A stretch of 64,000 bases of DNA from Verrucomicrobiota bacterium (GTDB taxonomy: Bacteria; Verrucomicrobiota; Verrucomicrobiia; Opitutales; Opitutaceae). Position 1 is the first letter of the stretch. Each line of letters starts with the position of its first letter. The stretch covers positions 134,714 through 198,713 of the forward strand of contig JAEWKR010000021.1 of assembly GCA_023457715.1 (NCBI GenBank), read 5' to 3'. The notes below the pieces were generated by a model, which had not been told where the DNA came from, did no database searches, and saw only the letters and a program-made list of their open reading frames with translations. Positions 26,211-35,742 of the stretch are shown here, one piece after another. Position numbers and translations under genes: made by a program.

Positions 26211-26439
26211 CGCGAAACCGGCCGCCAGCCCGGCGCCCGCAACTCCCGACTCTGCCGGCACCGTGACGGCCGTCGCGCCCGAGCCGGCGTGGATCGACCA
26301 CGCGGATCCGAAACGGCGCACCTGGGGTCGGATCGTGCTCGTCGCGCTGTGGCTTTACGTCCTCGCCCTCTGGCTCCTCGCGCTCGACCAGACGTTCGAC
26401 TGGGGCATCTTCGGCCCGAAGGTGCCGGCCACGCTCTGA
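26185..26439 (+). CDS. Small single-pass membrane protein, unknown function
   Basis: 84 residues: a Lys/Ala/Pro-rich start (MSAKKKTASAKPAASPAPA), a short acidic/basic region (WIDHADPKRRTWGR), one hydrophobic helix (IVLVALWLYVLALWLLAL) and a short tail (FDWGIFGPKVPATL). Overlaps the end of the SemiSWEET-like gene by 26 bases. No family recognised. Confidence 0.6.
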   Translation: MSAKKKTASAKPAASPAPATPDSAGTVTAVAPEPAWIDHADPKRRTWGRIVLVALWLYVLALWLLALDQTFDWGIFGPKVPATL

Positions 26440-26492
26440 GGAACGGGTTCGGGGATCAGCGTTCTGAGTTCAGGTCGGGATTCCGAGCTCGC

Positions 26493-27101
26493 ATGACGTT
26501 CCTCATCCTCGCCGCCATCGTCCTCAGCAGCTGTTTCGCCGCGGATCATCCCTTCTTCGAATCGCGGCACGTCGCGGCGGACGATCGCCTTGTCGGCGAA
26601 TACCGCGATGCGGAGACCGGGACCGTCACGACCGTGGCCGCCACCCGAACCCGCGGGCGATACCGGGTCATCCTGCAGGAAAACGGTGCGCGCTCGGTTT
26701 ACGTGGCGACCCATTTCCGCGCCGGCAACCGCACCTTTCTCGACCTGGCCGCCGAACCGGTCGATCCCGTGCTGCCTCCGGACGCCGAGGCCCCCGTGAC
26801 CCAGGTTGTCCGGCGGCTCCTGGGCGGCGGCCGGCACGTCGTCCTGCGCGTCCAGGCCACGCCGCAACAGCTGCTGGTGTGGTCACCGACGGCCCTCTCG
26901 ATCAATGCCCTGCTTGCGCGGGAGCCCGCGCTGGTGCCGCGGATCGAACACCAGGTGCTGCGGGTCTTCCCCGCGTCCAGCGCGCAACTGCACGCGATGC
27001 TTGAGCGCCAGGCGCAGGACGACGCGCTTTTCAGCCAGGAACTGGTGCTGATAAAATCCGCGCCCACCCGGCGCACGCCCTCGCGCCCCTCGCAACGGTA
27101 G
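26493..27101 (+). CDS. Putative lipoprotein of unknown function
   Basis: 202 residues. The N-terminus MTFLILAAIVLSSC ends in a lipobox-like LSSC (Cys14), although the n-region lacks a basic residue, so lipidation is likely but not certain. The mature part contains RLVGEYRDAETGTVTTVAATRTRGRY, resembling a small beta-barrel, and later helices (SINALLAREP; LHAMLERQAQDDALF). Third gene of a probable three-gene unit with the two preceding small membrane proteins, 53 bases downstream. Function unknown. Confidence 0.6.
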   Translation: MTFLILAAIVLSSCFAADHPFFESRHVAADDRLVGEYRDAETGTVTTVAATRTRGRYRVILQENGARSVYVATHFRAGNRTFLDLAAEPVDPVLPPDAEAPVTQVVRRLLGGGRHVVLRVQATPQQLLVWSPTALSINALLAREPALVPRIEHQVLRVFPASSAQLHAMLERQAQDDALFSQELVLIKSAPTRRTPSRPSQR

Positions 27102-27128
27102 CCCCGGCCCGGCGGGTCGTTCCCGGAA

Positions 27129-29900
27129 TCAGTCGATCGTGTAGGGTTCCTGCGGCTCCTCCGACTCCGAGGGAGCGGTGAGCGCGACCAGACTCTTGAG
27201 CGAGGAAAAGTGCTGGCTCAGGTCGAAGTCGCCGCCGAGGCCGCCGATGAGCTTGTCGAAGAGATCCTTCTTCGAGGCCTTGAGCGCCTGGATGCGTTCC
27301 TCGATCGTGCCGGCCGTGATCATGCGGTAGACGAAGACCGTATTGGTCTGGCCGATGCGGTGCACGCGGTCCACCGCCTGGGCCTCCACCGCCGGATTCC
27401 ACCACGGGTCCAGGAGGAAGACGTAATCCGCCGCGTGCAGCGTGATGCCCGTGCCGGCGGCCTTCAGCGAAACCAGCATCGCCGCCGCGCCGTTCGCGTT
27501 CTGGAACGATTGCACCGGTTTCAGACGGTCCAGGGTCATCCCGGTCAGTTCGAATCGCGGCAGTTCCGGGAAGTGCTTGATCAGCGCCTCGCGCACCCGG
27601 TCCAGCAGCATGACGAACTGCGAGAAGATCACGACCTTGTGCCCGCTGCCGATCACCTCGGTCAGCTTCTCCATCAGGAGATTGATCTTGCCGGAGTCGC
27701 TCAGCGGGGCCTTGAGCCACGGCAGCATGTCCGGATCGCAGCAGGTCTGCCGCAGGCGGGTGAGCAGCGCCAGGAAGCCGAAGGACTTCTCGCGCATCGC
27801 CGCGCCGACGTCGTCGCCCAGCCGCTCGAGCCCCTCGCTGCAGATGCGCGCGTACTCGGTGCGCTGCACGTCGGTCAACGGGCAGCTCAGCTCCATCTCG
27901 ACCTTCTGCGGGAGTTCCTGCGCCACCTCGTTCTTGGTGCGGCGCAGGATGAAGGGGGCGAGTTGCGCCCGCAGACGGTGCAGCGTGCCCTCGCGGTCCG
28001 CCGTCAGCGCGGCCTCGAAGGTGCTGCGCGAACCGAGCAGGCCCGGCAGGAGGAAACGGAAAATGCTCCAGAGATCGAGCTGGCGGTTCTCCAGCGGCGT
28101 GCCCGTGAGCACGATCCGATGGGTGGACCGGACCGCAAAGCAGGTCTGCGTGATCTTGGCGTCGGGGTTCTTGATGAACTGCCCTTCGTCGAGCACCGCA
28201 TAACCGAATTCGACGGCGTCGAGCAGCGCGCGATGCTTCCGGAGCTGCGTGTAGCTGGCCAGCCACACCACCGGATCCTTCCGCTGGGTGAAATCGTGGC
28301 CGGTCTTCAACACGTCGACGGGCAGATGGGGGAAGAACTTTGCAATCTCCTCGCGCCACACCGGCACGACGCTGGCGGGGCACACGATCAGGTGCGGCCG
28401 GTCCGGCACCGGGCGCGTGGCCAGAAGCGACAACACCTGGAGCGTCTTGCCCAGGCCCATCTCGTCCGCGAGCAGGCCATGACAACCGACTTCACAGAGA
28501 TGGTGCATCCACTCGACACCGCGGCGCTGATACGGGCGGAGCAGCTCGGGAACGTTCGGCGGCGTGGGCGAGGGAGCCAGCACGGATTGCCGCCACGCTT
28601 CGATCTCCGGGGAAAGCGTCAGCTTCAGACGCGACTCGTTGAAGAGCGAAAAGATGAGGTAGGGGGAAACCGGACCGCCGTCGACGGCTCCGGGACCTTG
28701 CGTCTCGGCCACGTTTTTCTGCCACGCGCTGAAGCTTTCCCACTTTTCGGCGGGGAGTGAGACGATGCCCAGACTCGGCAGGATGACCGGCTGGCCTCCC
28801 TTTTTCAGCAGGGCGTTGACTTCCGTGTCCGTCAGCATCCGTTCGCCGGCGCGGAAGATCCACCGCAGGTTCAGCGACGTGCCCACCCCCGCGCGACCCG
28901 ACGAACCCGGCGCGGCCTTTTCGGCGACCGCCTCGATTTCCACCAACCGGGTCCCCTTGAGCAGATTCGCCGCCTTGTCGTCGAGTTCGACGGCAAACAG
29001 CTTCCGCCAGGCAGGGAGGACCGTCTTGAGGAAATTCGGGATCTCGACCAGCGACTCCATCACGTACACCCCGGTGTCCTGATGGTAGACGAAGTGGGCT
29101 TTGCGCGCATACGCGGCGAGACCGATCAGCTTTGCGCGTTCACTGGAAGTGACATGCCCGTTGCCGCTCGCGTGCGCCTCCGGCCCCAGGGCCGCATGCT
29201 TGGTCTTCTTATCGGCGTCCAGCCACATCGCCTGGAAGGTCAGCCCGGCGGTCTTGGTCTTGAACACGAGCAGCAGGGTGCGGGTGGAGGCCGCGGCAGG
29301 CGTCGGGCCGGCGGCGGCCGCGGGCGCGACCGTGGAAGCTGCAGGACCCGCGCCATGACCGGCGGCGGCTGCCCCCAGGCCAATGCCGGCGGCGCGGCGC
29401 GCCGCTCCCAGACCGATGCCGTGATTCGCGGAACGCACCGTGGGCGCCGCGGGCGCAGCTGCGGCGGCGTGACGCGGAGCGGCCGAAGGGGGGCGCGACT
29501 CGTGAACACCGTGAGCGTGACTGCCCGCCGGCGGATGCGCCACCTTCGGGGCATCACCGGGCAGCGGGGAGATTTCGTCGGCCACCAATTCCTCGATCTC
29601 GTGCAGGCCGGCCACCGCCAGGGCGTGCGCGAGCTGTTCGTCGGCGGAGGACGACCGCACGGTGAGCTTGTCGCCCTGGAATTCGATCACTGCGTACTCG
29701 TCGCGCTTGTCGACCCTTCGATGTACAATCGCGTCGTGGTCAGTGAGTTCCAATTCCCGAACCTCGCCGTCGCGATAGATCTGACGGCCCAGTTCCAGCT
29801 GTTGTTCGCTGAAGGCGCCGGCCCAGTCGTCCTCGAGCCGATTAAACCAGAATTCGAGCGAATGCGGAGTGTAGACGCGCTTGGGTCCGTGCGACTGCAT
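27129..29900 (-). CDS. SNF2/Rad54-family DNA-dependent ATPase (DEAD/DEAH-like helicase)
   Basis: About 923 residues from the ATG at 29900; an in-frame start at 29945 is also possible. The N-terminal ~110 residues resemble the domain that precedes SNF2 cores in bacteria but without zinc-binding SWIM cysteines. An Ala/Pro/His-rich linker of ~80 residues follows, then a region of unknown fold, then the ATPase core: motif I LLADEMGLGKT (~480), motif II LDEGQ (~568; usually DEAQ), motif III LTGTPLENR, and C-terminal lobe motifs VVIFSQFVMLLDRV and LLDPWWNPAVEAQAVDRVHR, ending in IGQT. Likely remodels nucleoprotein complexes. Tandem with waaA upstream, 245 bases away. Confidence 0.9.
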   Translation of the reverse strand: MQSHGPKRVYTPHSLEFWFNRLEDDWAGAFSEQQLELGRQIYRDGEVRELELTDHDAIVHRRVDKRDEYAVIEFQGDKLTVRSSSADEQLAHALAVAGLHEIEELVADEISPLPGDAPKVAHPPAGSHAHGVHESRPPSAAPRHAAAAAPAAPTVRSANHGIGLGAARRAAGIGLGAAAAGHGAGPAASTVAPAAAAGPTPAAASTRTLLLVFKTKTAGLTFQAMWLDADKKTKHAALGPEAHASGNGHVTSSERAKLIGLAAYARKAHFVYHQDTGVYVMESLVEIPNFLKTVLPAWRKLFAVELDDKAANLLKGTRLVEIEAVAEKAAPGSSGRAGVGTSLNLRWIFRAGERMLTDTEVNALLKKGGQPVILPSLGIVSLPAEKWESFSAWQKNVAETQGPGAVDGGPVSPYLIFSLFNESRLKLTLSPEIEAWRQSVLAPSPTPPNVPELLRPYQRRGVEWMHHLCEVGCHGLLADEMGLGKTLQVLSLLATRPVPDRPHLIVCPASVVPVWREEIAKFFPHLPVDVLKTGHDFTQRKDPVVWLASYTQLRKHRALLDAVEFGYAVLDEGQFIKNPDAKITQTCFAVRSTHRIVLTGTPLENRQLDLWSIFRFLLPGLLGSRSTFEAALTADREGTLHRLRAQLAPFILRRTKNEVAQELPQKVEMELSCPLTDVQRTEYARICSEGLERLGDDVGAAMREKSFGFLALLTRLRQTCCDPDMLPWLKAPLSDSGKINLLMEKLTEVIGSGHKVVIFSQFVMLLDRVREALIKHFPELPRFELTGMTLDRLKPVQSFQNANGAAAMLVSLKAAGTGITLHAADYVFLLDPWWNPAVEAQAVDRVHRIGQTNTVFVYRMITAGTIEERIQALKASKKDLFDKLIGGLGGDFDLSQHFSSLKSLVALTAPSESEEPQEPYTID

Positions 29901-30045
29901 CACAAATAAAGGGTGCGACCGTAGAAAGTGAAACTCCGTGTGCAATCTCTAAGTTCGTCCCCGCGGGCCGGTACTGAAATGCTCTCTGTGACATAGATTT
30001 CGGCGAGTAATCGGGAAATTACCGTAGCCAAATCGCTGCGTCGCA

Positions 30046-30095
30046 GGCGGAGCGCCCCCACCGCGGGCCGCACGGGTGCGCGTGCCCGCTCCGCC
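30046..30095. other. Stem-loop between waaA and the SNF2 gene
   Basis: A 9-base inverted repeat, GGCGGAGCG at 30046-30054 with CGCTCCGCC at 30087-30095, encloses a GC-rich loop. It follows the waaA stop in the direction of transcription and could slow or end that transcript, but there is no U tract. The adjoining 29960-30040 is AT-richer than its surroundings and probably holds the SNF2 promoter. Confidence 0.35.
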
Positions 30096-30145
30096 TCTCC
30101 GAGGAAAGCCGGGGAAAGGGGTCCCCTTCACCGCCCGACAGACGT

Positions 30146-31426
30146 CTACCGCGGGGTCAGTTCCGCGCGCAGCACCCGCCAGGTTCGATCCACCGCCCCC
30201 GCGTTGTCACGATGCCAGGCCACGGCTCCGGCGGCCAGGGCGTCGCGTTGCGCGGTGTCGTGGAGCAGCCTCGCGGCCGTCTCGGCCAGCGCCCGGGCAT
30301 CGGTCACCTGCCGCGCCCCACCCCGCGCCATCAACTCCTCGGCGATGCGCGCAAAATTGGTCATCCCCGGGCCGAAGACGATCGGTTTGCCGAGGGCGGC
30401 GGCTTCCACCGGCGTCTGTCCTTCCGTATGCGGCGGCAGGCTCTTTCCGACGAACACCAGATCGGCGAGTTGCAGGAGCCGGCGGAGTTCCCCCGTTGTG
30501 TCCGCGACCGCCACATCCACCGGCTCGGGAGCCGGCCCGCGCGACCGAAAATGAAAGGCGAGCGCGCCTCGCCGCAGCATGCGCTCGATGTCCATGCGGC
30601 GCTCCGCGTGCCGGGGCACCAGGACCAGGGCACACCCCACCCCGACGTCCTGGACCGCCCGCAGCGCGTTGACCAGCGCCTCCTCCTCGCCCGGCCAGGT
30701 GGACGCGCCCAACAGGACCAGCCCGGGACGGAGACCCAGTTCCTGCCGCAGCGCCGCCCTTTCGGCCGCCGCCAGGGGCGGGATCGCCACGTCGAGCTTG
30801 ATGTTGCCGGTGGTGACGAGCCGGTCCGCCGGCACGCCCAGGCTCCGAAAACGCTGCTCGTCCTGAACGGAGCACGGCAGGAGGCGCGTGATCCCCCGGA
30901 GCATGAGGGGCGAGAGCCAGCGAAACCGTTGCATGCGCCGGAAGCTGCGGTCGGAAAGTCGCGCGTTGATGCACACCACGGGCACCCCGCGCCGGGCCGC
31001 CTGCGCGAGATGTTCGGGCCAACGCTCGCCTTCCGTGAGGATTGCCATGTCGGGAGCGATCCGCCGCCAGGCCCTCGCGCTGAAGAGCCACCAGTCGATC
31101 GGAAAGTAACCGATCGCCACCGTGAGCCCGCGATAGCGATCGTTCGCGAGGCGATAGCCGGTGCTGGTCGTGGTGGTCAGGTATACCTCGACTCCGTCGA
31201 TGCGCAGCCGCTCCAGCAGCGGCGCGATCGCCAGCATCTCCCCCACGCTGACCGCCTGCAGCCATACCCGCCTGGACGCGGGTCGCCCGCGCGGAATTCG
31301 CGGCAGGCCGCCGAATCGATGGCTGAAATTCTCCGCGTAGCCGCCCCGCCGCCGCATGCGCAGCAGGTAACGCGGCGCGAGCACCAGCAGCGCCGGGACG
31401 AAGAGCAGCCGATAGAACCAAAGCAT
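30146..31426 (-). CDS. waaA: 3-deoxy-D-manno-octulosonic acid (Kdo) transferase
   Basis: 426-residue GT30 enzyme that adds Kdo to lipid A precursors on the inner face of the cytoplasmic membrane. An N-terminal membrane anchor (MLWFYRLLFVPALLVLAPRYLL) is followed by the catalytic-base motif VWLQAVSVGE, the acceptor-side motif ILTEGERWPEHL (family ETE.WPN), a second Rossmann domain with VTTGNIKLD, GASTWPGEE, LVPRHAERR and LVFVGKSLPPHTEGQTPVEA. The ATG at 31426 starts exactly at the anchor helix. Divergent from the M16 peptidase gene. Its presence shows an LPS-bearing outer membrane. Confidence 0.93.
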   Translation of the reverse strand: MLWFYRLLFVPALLVLAPRYLLRMRRRGGYAENFSHRFGGLPRIPRGRPASRRVWLQAVSVGEMLAIAPLLERLRIDGVEVYLTTTTSTGYRLANDRYRGLTVAIGYFPIDWWLFSARAWRRIAPDMAILTEGERWPEHLAQAARRGVPVVCINARLSDRSFRRMQRFRWLSPLMLRGITRLLPCSVQDEQRFRSLGVPADRLVTTGNIKLDVAIPPLAAAERAALRQELGLRPGLVLLGASTWPGEEEALVNALRAVQDVGVGCALVLVPRHAERRMDIERMLRRGALAFHFRSRGPAPEPVDVAVADTTGELRRLLQLADLVFVGKSLPPHTEGQTPVEAAALGKPIVFGPGMTNFARIAEELMARGGARQVTDARALAETAARLLHDTAQRDALAAGAVAWHRDNAGAVDRTWRVLRAELTPR

Positions 31427-31483
31427 GGGACGCCCCAAGTGCGGGCGGGTCCGTCCCGGTCGGCAAGGAAGAACCGCGCCGTC

Positions 31484-31504
31484 ACTTTCCCTTTCCCTTC
31501 CCTT
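31484..31504. repeat. CTTTCC-rich tract
   Basis: Pyrimidine tract CTTTCCCTTTCCCTTCCCTT in the 114-base gap between divergent waaA and the M16 gene; imperfect 6-base period. Another of the low-complexity intergenic tracts, here single-armed. Confidence 0.5.
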
Positions 31505-31540
31505 GCGGCTTTCCCCGGCTGTGCCTTCTTGATCGGAAGT

Positions 31541-34429
31541 ATGCCACGTCTCACGTTCCTGCTGTCGTTTCTCGCGTTGCTCACCTTTGGCCAGGCGGCG
31601 GTCCCCTTCGCTCATCTCGAGAGCGATCTGAAGCCCGACCCCACCGCGACGTTCGGCACGCTCCCCAACGGCCTGCGTTACGTGATCCGGCCCAATCACG
31701 AGCCGCGCAATCGCGCCTCGATGCGACTCGTGATTGACGTCGGCTCGCTGCACGAGACGGAAGACCAGCGCGGGCTTGCCCATTTTCTGGAGCACATGGC
31801 CTTCAACGGGAGCGAGCACTACCCGCCCGGCACCCTGGTCGAATTCTTCCAGCGCATGGGGATGAACTTCGGCGGCGACACCAACGCCAGCACCGGATTC
31901 GACCGCACCATCTACATGCTGGAACTGCCCGACACCCGGCCGGAAACCCTGGCGGAGGGCTTCCGGGTGTTCAGCGACTACGCCGGCGGGTTGCTCCTGC
32001 GCGCCGAGGACATCGACAAGGAGCGCGGCATCATCCACAGCGAGCGCCGCACGCGCGACTCCGTCGGGTTCCGCACCCTGGTCGCCCGCATCGGCTTTCT
32101 GCTGCAGGGTTCCCGCTTTCCCGACCGGCTGCCGATCGGCGACCCCAAGGTGATCGAGCAGGCTCCCCGCGAGCGCTTTGTCGAATTCTACAACACCTGG
32201 TATCGTCCGGAACGGATGGCGATCGTCGTCGTCGGTGAAGTCGATCCGGCCGCCGTGGAGCAACAGATCAAGGCGACGTTCGCCGGACTCCAGCCGCGCG
32301 GCCCGGCCCGCGGAAACCCGCCGTACGGCCAGCTGGTCCTCCCCTCCCGCACCGGCGTCGAAGTCTTTCATCATCCCGAACCGGAGGCGCCCGAAACCGC
32401 GGTGACGATCGGCACCCTGGAACCCTACGCCTTCGAACCCGACAACGCGGCCAACCGGGTGAAGTACCTCCCCCGCTCCCTCGCGACCGCGATCGTCAAC
32501 CGCCGGCTCTCGGAGCTGGCCAAGAAGGAGGGTGCGCCGTTCACCAGCGGTTCGACGTATGTCAGCGAGGAATACGATTACTACCGCGACACCGGCATCA
32601 CGCTCACCTGCCGGGCCGACCAATGGGACGGCGCCCTCGCCGTCGCCGATCAGGAGCTGCGCCGCGCCCTGCGGCACGGGTTTCAACCCGCCGAGCTGAA
32701 GGAGGTGGTCGCCAGTTTCCGCAACAGTCTCGAACAGGCGGAAAAACGCGCGGCCACCCGGCGTTCGGAAAACCTCGCCGCGGAGATTGTGGAATCGATC
32801 GTGGACCACAACGTGTTCACCACCCCGGCCGACGACCGCGCGCTCTTCGTGCCCGCGCTCGAGCGGCTGACCGTCGACGACTGCCTGCAGGCGTTGCGCG
32901 AGGCCTGGCAGGCGAAGCACCGTTTCGTCATCGTCACCGGCAACGCCCGGATCCCCGGCGATGCCCGGCAGGCCATCCTGGAGGCCTACCATCGCAGCGC
33001 AGGCCAGCGCGTCGCCCCGCCCGCCACCATCGCCGACACCCCGTGGGGCTACACCGAGTTCGGCGCCCCCGGAAAGGTTGTCCACCGCGAGCATATCCCG
33101 GATCTCGACGTGACGCTGGTGCGCTTTGCCAACGGGGTCCGCCTGAACCTCAAGCGGACGGATTTCGAGGCCAACGTCATCCGCGTCACGGCCCGGATCG
33201 GCACCGGCCAGCTGACCGAGCCGCGTGATCAACCCGGCCTGTCCGCCTACCTCGGGCAGACCTTCGTGGCGGGCGGGCTCGGCCGGCACAGCTCGGACGA
33301 CCTGCGCCGGATCCTGGCGGGCCGGACGGTCGGGGCGGGTTTCTCCGCCGCGCCCGACGCCTTCGTCAGTGGCGGGGTCACCAACCGCGAGGACCTCCTG
33401 CTGCAGCTGCAGCTCATGACCGCCCGGATCGTCGACCCCGGCTATCGCCCCGAAGCCGCCCGTCTGGCCCGCAAGGCGATCGAGGAGCTTTACCTCAGCC
33501 TCGCGCACACGCCGAGCGGCCCGTTCACCCTCGAAGTGGCCCGCCTGATCGCGAGCGGCGACACCCGCTTCGGGCTGCCCGCCAGGGAGGTCATGCTGCA
33601 GCGCAACCTCGACGAGGTGAAGGCGTGGGTTTCGCCCGAGCTGAAGGAGGGCTACCTCGAGGTGGCGCTGGCGGGCGACCTCGACATCGACGCGACGATC
33701 GAAGCCGTGGGCCGCACCTTCGGCGCCCTTCCGCCCCGCCGCGACAAACCGGCGCTCGATGAGCGTCGCGTCGTGAAGTTCCCGGACGCCCCCATCATCC
33801 GCAGCTACACCGTCGCCACCGAGATCCCGAAGGGGGTCGTCGCGATCTACTGGCCCACGACCGATTCGCTGGAGATCAGCCGGTCCCGGCGGCTGAACGT
33901 CCTCGGCGAGGTGCTGTCGGACCGGCTCCGCGTCAAGGTGCGCGAGGAACTCGGCGATGCGTACAGTCCCGGCGCCGGCAACAACGCGAGCGACGTGTAT
34001 CCTGGTTACGGATTCATGCAGGCCACGGTCACGATCGATCCGCCGCGCGCGCAGTTCCTGGCCGACGAGATCGCCGCGGTCGGCGGCGATCTGGCGGCGC
34101 GGGGGGTCACCTCGGACGAACTGGAGCGCGCGAAGAAGCCCATCCTCACCCAGCTGCGCGAGTCGGCGCGGACGAACCAATACTGGCTCGGCTCCGTGCT
34201 TTCGCGGGCGCAGGAAAAGCCCCAGCACCTCGAATGGTCCCGCACGCGGTACGCGGACATTGAATCCATCACCACGGCCGAGCTCGATGCCCTGGCGAAA
34301 CAATACCTGGGCGCCGACCGCGCCAGCCGCGTGATTGTCGTTCCCGAGCCGAAGTCAGCCGCGACGGCGACGCCGCCCGGCCCGACTCCGCCCACCGCCC
34401 CGCCGACGGCGCCGCCCGCGGGCAAGTAA
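31541..34429 (+). CDS. Secreted M16-family zinc peptidase (pitrilysin/insulinase type)
   Basis: 962 residues, two M16 halves in one chain. Signal peptide MPRLTFLLSFLALLTFGQAAV. The N-terminal half has the inverted zinc motif HFLEH (H81, E84, H85) and the distal ligand E168 (IIHSERRTRD). The C-terminal half (~540-930) is an M16 domain without a zinc motif (ANGVRLNLKRTDFEANVIRV; REELGDAYSPGAGNNASDVY). The tail is Pro/Ala-rich. The TLPNGLRYVIRPNHEP opening is typical of periplasmic PqqL-like peptidases. Starts 115 bases from the divergent waaA; stop is 2 bases from the end of the convergent GH43 gene. Confidence 0.93.
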   Translation: MPRLTFLLSFLALLTFGQAAVPFAHLESDLKPDPTATFGTLPNGLRYVIRPNHEPRNRASMRLVIDVGSLHETEDQRGLAHFLEHMAFNGSEHYPPGTLVEFFQRMGMNFGGDTNASTGFDRTIYMLELPDTRPETLAEGFRVFSDYAGGLLLRAEDIDKERGIIHSERRTRDSVGFRTLVARIGFLLQGSRFPDRLPIGDPKVIEQAPRERFVEFYNTWYRPERMAIVVVGEVDPAAVEQQIKATFAGLQPRGPARGNPPYGQLVLPSRTGVEVFHHPEPEAPETAVTIGTLEPYAFEPDNAANRVKYLPRSLATAIVNRRLSELAKKEGAPFTSGSTYVSEEYDYYRDTGITLTCRADQWDGALAVADQELRRALRHGFQPAELKEVVASFRNSLEQAEKRAATRRSENLAAEIVESIVDHNVFTTPADDRALFVPALERLTVDDCLQALREAWQAKHRFVIVTGNARIPGDARQAILEAYHRSAGQRVAPPATIADTPWGYTEFGAPGKVVHREHIPDLDVTLVRFANGVRLNLKRTDFEANVIRVTARIGTGQLTEPRDQPGLSAYLGQTFVAGGLGRHSSDDLRRILAGRTVGAGFSAAPDAFVSGGVTNREDLLLQLQLMTARIVDPGYRPEAARLARKAIEELYLSLAHTPSGPFTLEVARLIASGDTRFGLPAREVMLQRNLDEVKAWVSPELKEGYLEVALAGDLDIDATIEAVGRTFGALPPRRDKPALDERRVVKFPDAPIIRSYTVATEIPKGVVAIYWPTTDSLEISRSRRLNVLGEVLSDRLRVKVREELGDAYSPGAGNNASDVYPGYGFMQATVTIDPPRAQFLADEIAAVGGDLAARGVTSDELERAKKPILTQLRESARTNQYWLGSVLSRAQEKPQHLEWSRTRYADIESITTAELDALAKQYLGADRASRVIVVPEPKSAATATPPGPTPPTAPPTAPPAGK

Positions 34430-34431
34430 CC

Positions 34432-35409
34432 TCACCGACTCGCCACGGACTCGTCCACGAGTCCGAGGGTGGGTCCGAGGCAGCGGGGCCCGGCCTCGGT
34501 CCACACGAGGGGATCGACGCACATGCGGCGGGCCGTGGCATGCTCGTCCCACGCGTGGTAGACCAGGAGTTCCGTGCCGTCGGGGGCTCGCGCGTAGGAA
34601 TTGTGTCCCGGGCCGAGCACGTGCGGCGGGCGGCCCCGCAGCACGACGGGTTCATTTTCGGGCGCATGTTCCCACGGGCCGAGCGGATGGTCGGCCACGG
34701 CGTAGCTGACGCCGTACTCCGCCGTCTGCCAGTTTCCGCCCGAGTAGAAGCAGTAGTAGCGGCCGGCGTGCGCGACCACACAGGGTCCTTCGACGGTGTG
34801 CCAGGCCTGCCACTCCTGGCCGTACAAGGGTCGGTTTCGCTGGTAAACCTGCCAGTCCGCATTCGCCCGCAGCATCTCCCGCGCCGCGCCTGCCGGCCGC
34901 ACCATATCCGGCCCGAGCGGCACGACCGCGAGGCCGGTGCCCGTGCGGCCGGAGAAATAATCCTTCGCCAGAAACAGGTACCAGCGATCGTCCTTCACGT
35001 CGTGGAAGGGATGGGCGTCGATGCAGAATCCCTCGTCGGGGAGCAGGACATTCTGGACAAAGAACGGACCTTCCGGCCGCTCGGCCATCGCGACATGGAT
35101 CCGGTGCTGCTCGTCGTGGCCGGCGGGCGCGCTCGAGTAATAGAGAAAGTACCGGCCGTCGCGCTCCGCCACCTCCGGCGCCCAGAAGGAGTGCTGCAAC
35201 GTGCCCGGGGGCGGCACGAGCGCGCCGCCCAAACGCCGCCACTGCCTCAAGTCTCTGGAATGGAGGACGGTGAAGGCGCGCGGCTCCCCCGCGGCATCCC
35301 GATCGAGCCCCGTGCCGGTGCCGTAGGCATAGTAATCCCCGCCCACCTGGAGGACAAAGGGGTCTGCGAAGTACCCGTCATACACCGGGTTTTGATACGT
35401 GAACGCCAT
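34432..35409 (-). CDS. Cytoplasmic GH43-family glycosidase
   Basis: 325 residues forming a five-bladed beta-propeller of glycoside hydrolase family 43 (arabinofuranosidase/xylosidase clan F). General base D16 (YQNPVYDGYFADPF), transition-state aspartate in FCIDAHPFHD, and general acid E207 (HTVEGPCVV). No signal peptide, so it probably acts on imported oligosaccharides. Its start is divergent from the small exported protein at 35743 across a 333-base gap; its stop nearly touches the M16 gene. Confidence 0.88.
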   Translation of the reverse strand: MAFTYQNPVYDGYFADPFVLQVGGDYYAYGTGTGLDRDAAGEPRAFTVLHSRDLRQWRRLGGALVPPPGTLQHSFWAPEVAERDGRYFLYYSSAPAGHDEQHRIHVAMAERPEGPFFVQNVLLPDEGFCIDAHPFHDVKDDRWYLFLAKDYFSGRTGTGLAVVPLGPDMVRPAGAAREMLRANADWQVYQRNRPLYGQEWQAWHTVEGPCVVAHAGRYYCFYSGGNWQTAEYGVSYAVADHPLGPWEHAPENEPVVLRGRPPHVLGPGHNSYARAPDGTELLVYHAWDEHATARRMCVDPLVWTEAGPRCLGPTLGLVDESVASR

Positions 35410-35742
35410 GCCTCCACAGACGCCCGCCACCCGCAGTTGTTCGCGGGGACGCCGGCGTCCGACCGGGACGCAAAATATTCCGGGAACCGATTTGTAGGCC
35501 TTTGTCTGACGCGGGCGTTTTGCCCGGGGGCGGCGATTTATTCGTCGCAAGTGCTCGCCCCGCACCGGCTCCTGAAAGCGTGGGCCCGGGGGGCATGCCA
35601 ATCGGATTGCTCGCCCGGTCGCGGGGCCTTTTGGGGTGCCGGCATGATTCCGCCATTTTCCTGCCTTTCCCGTCTCGGAGCACCCGGCAGCTGGGCTGCT
35701 CAACGGCTGCGGCGGCGCCGACGGCGGACCCCGGCGTGGCGG
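35410..35742. other. 333-base intergenic region between divergent GH43 and matrixin units
   Basis: No gene could be supported. It contains an AT-richer stretch near 35466-35550 (AAATATTCC, GATTTATTCG), a likely site for divergent promoters, and a short hairpin CGGGCG-TTTTG-CCCGGG near 35513-35529. An ATG at 35644 is in frame with the next gene and would add 33 mostly arginine-rich residues. Confidence 0.5.

Noticed and set aside
31427..34303. Minus-strand frame continuous with waaA, antisense to the M16 gene
   Set aside because: Arg/Gly/His-rich translation without a domain; the opposite strand carries a complete M16 peptidase with its zinc motif. waaA begins at the ATG at 31426.
35500..35640. 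Possible riboswitch or leader RNA in the 333-base gap
   Set aside because: Some short hairpins are present, but no conserved core of a known riboswitch class could be recognised.
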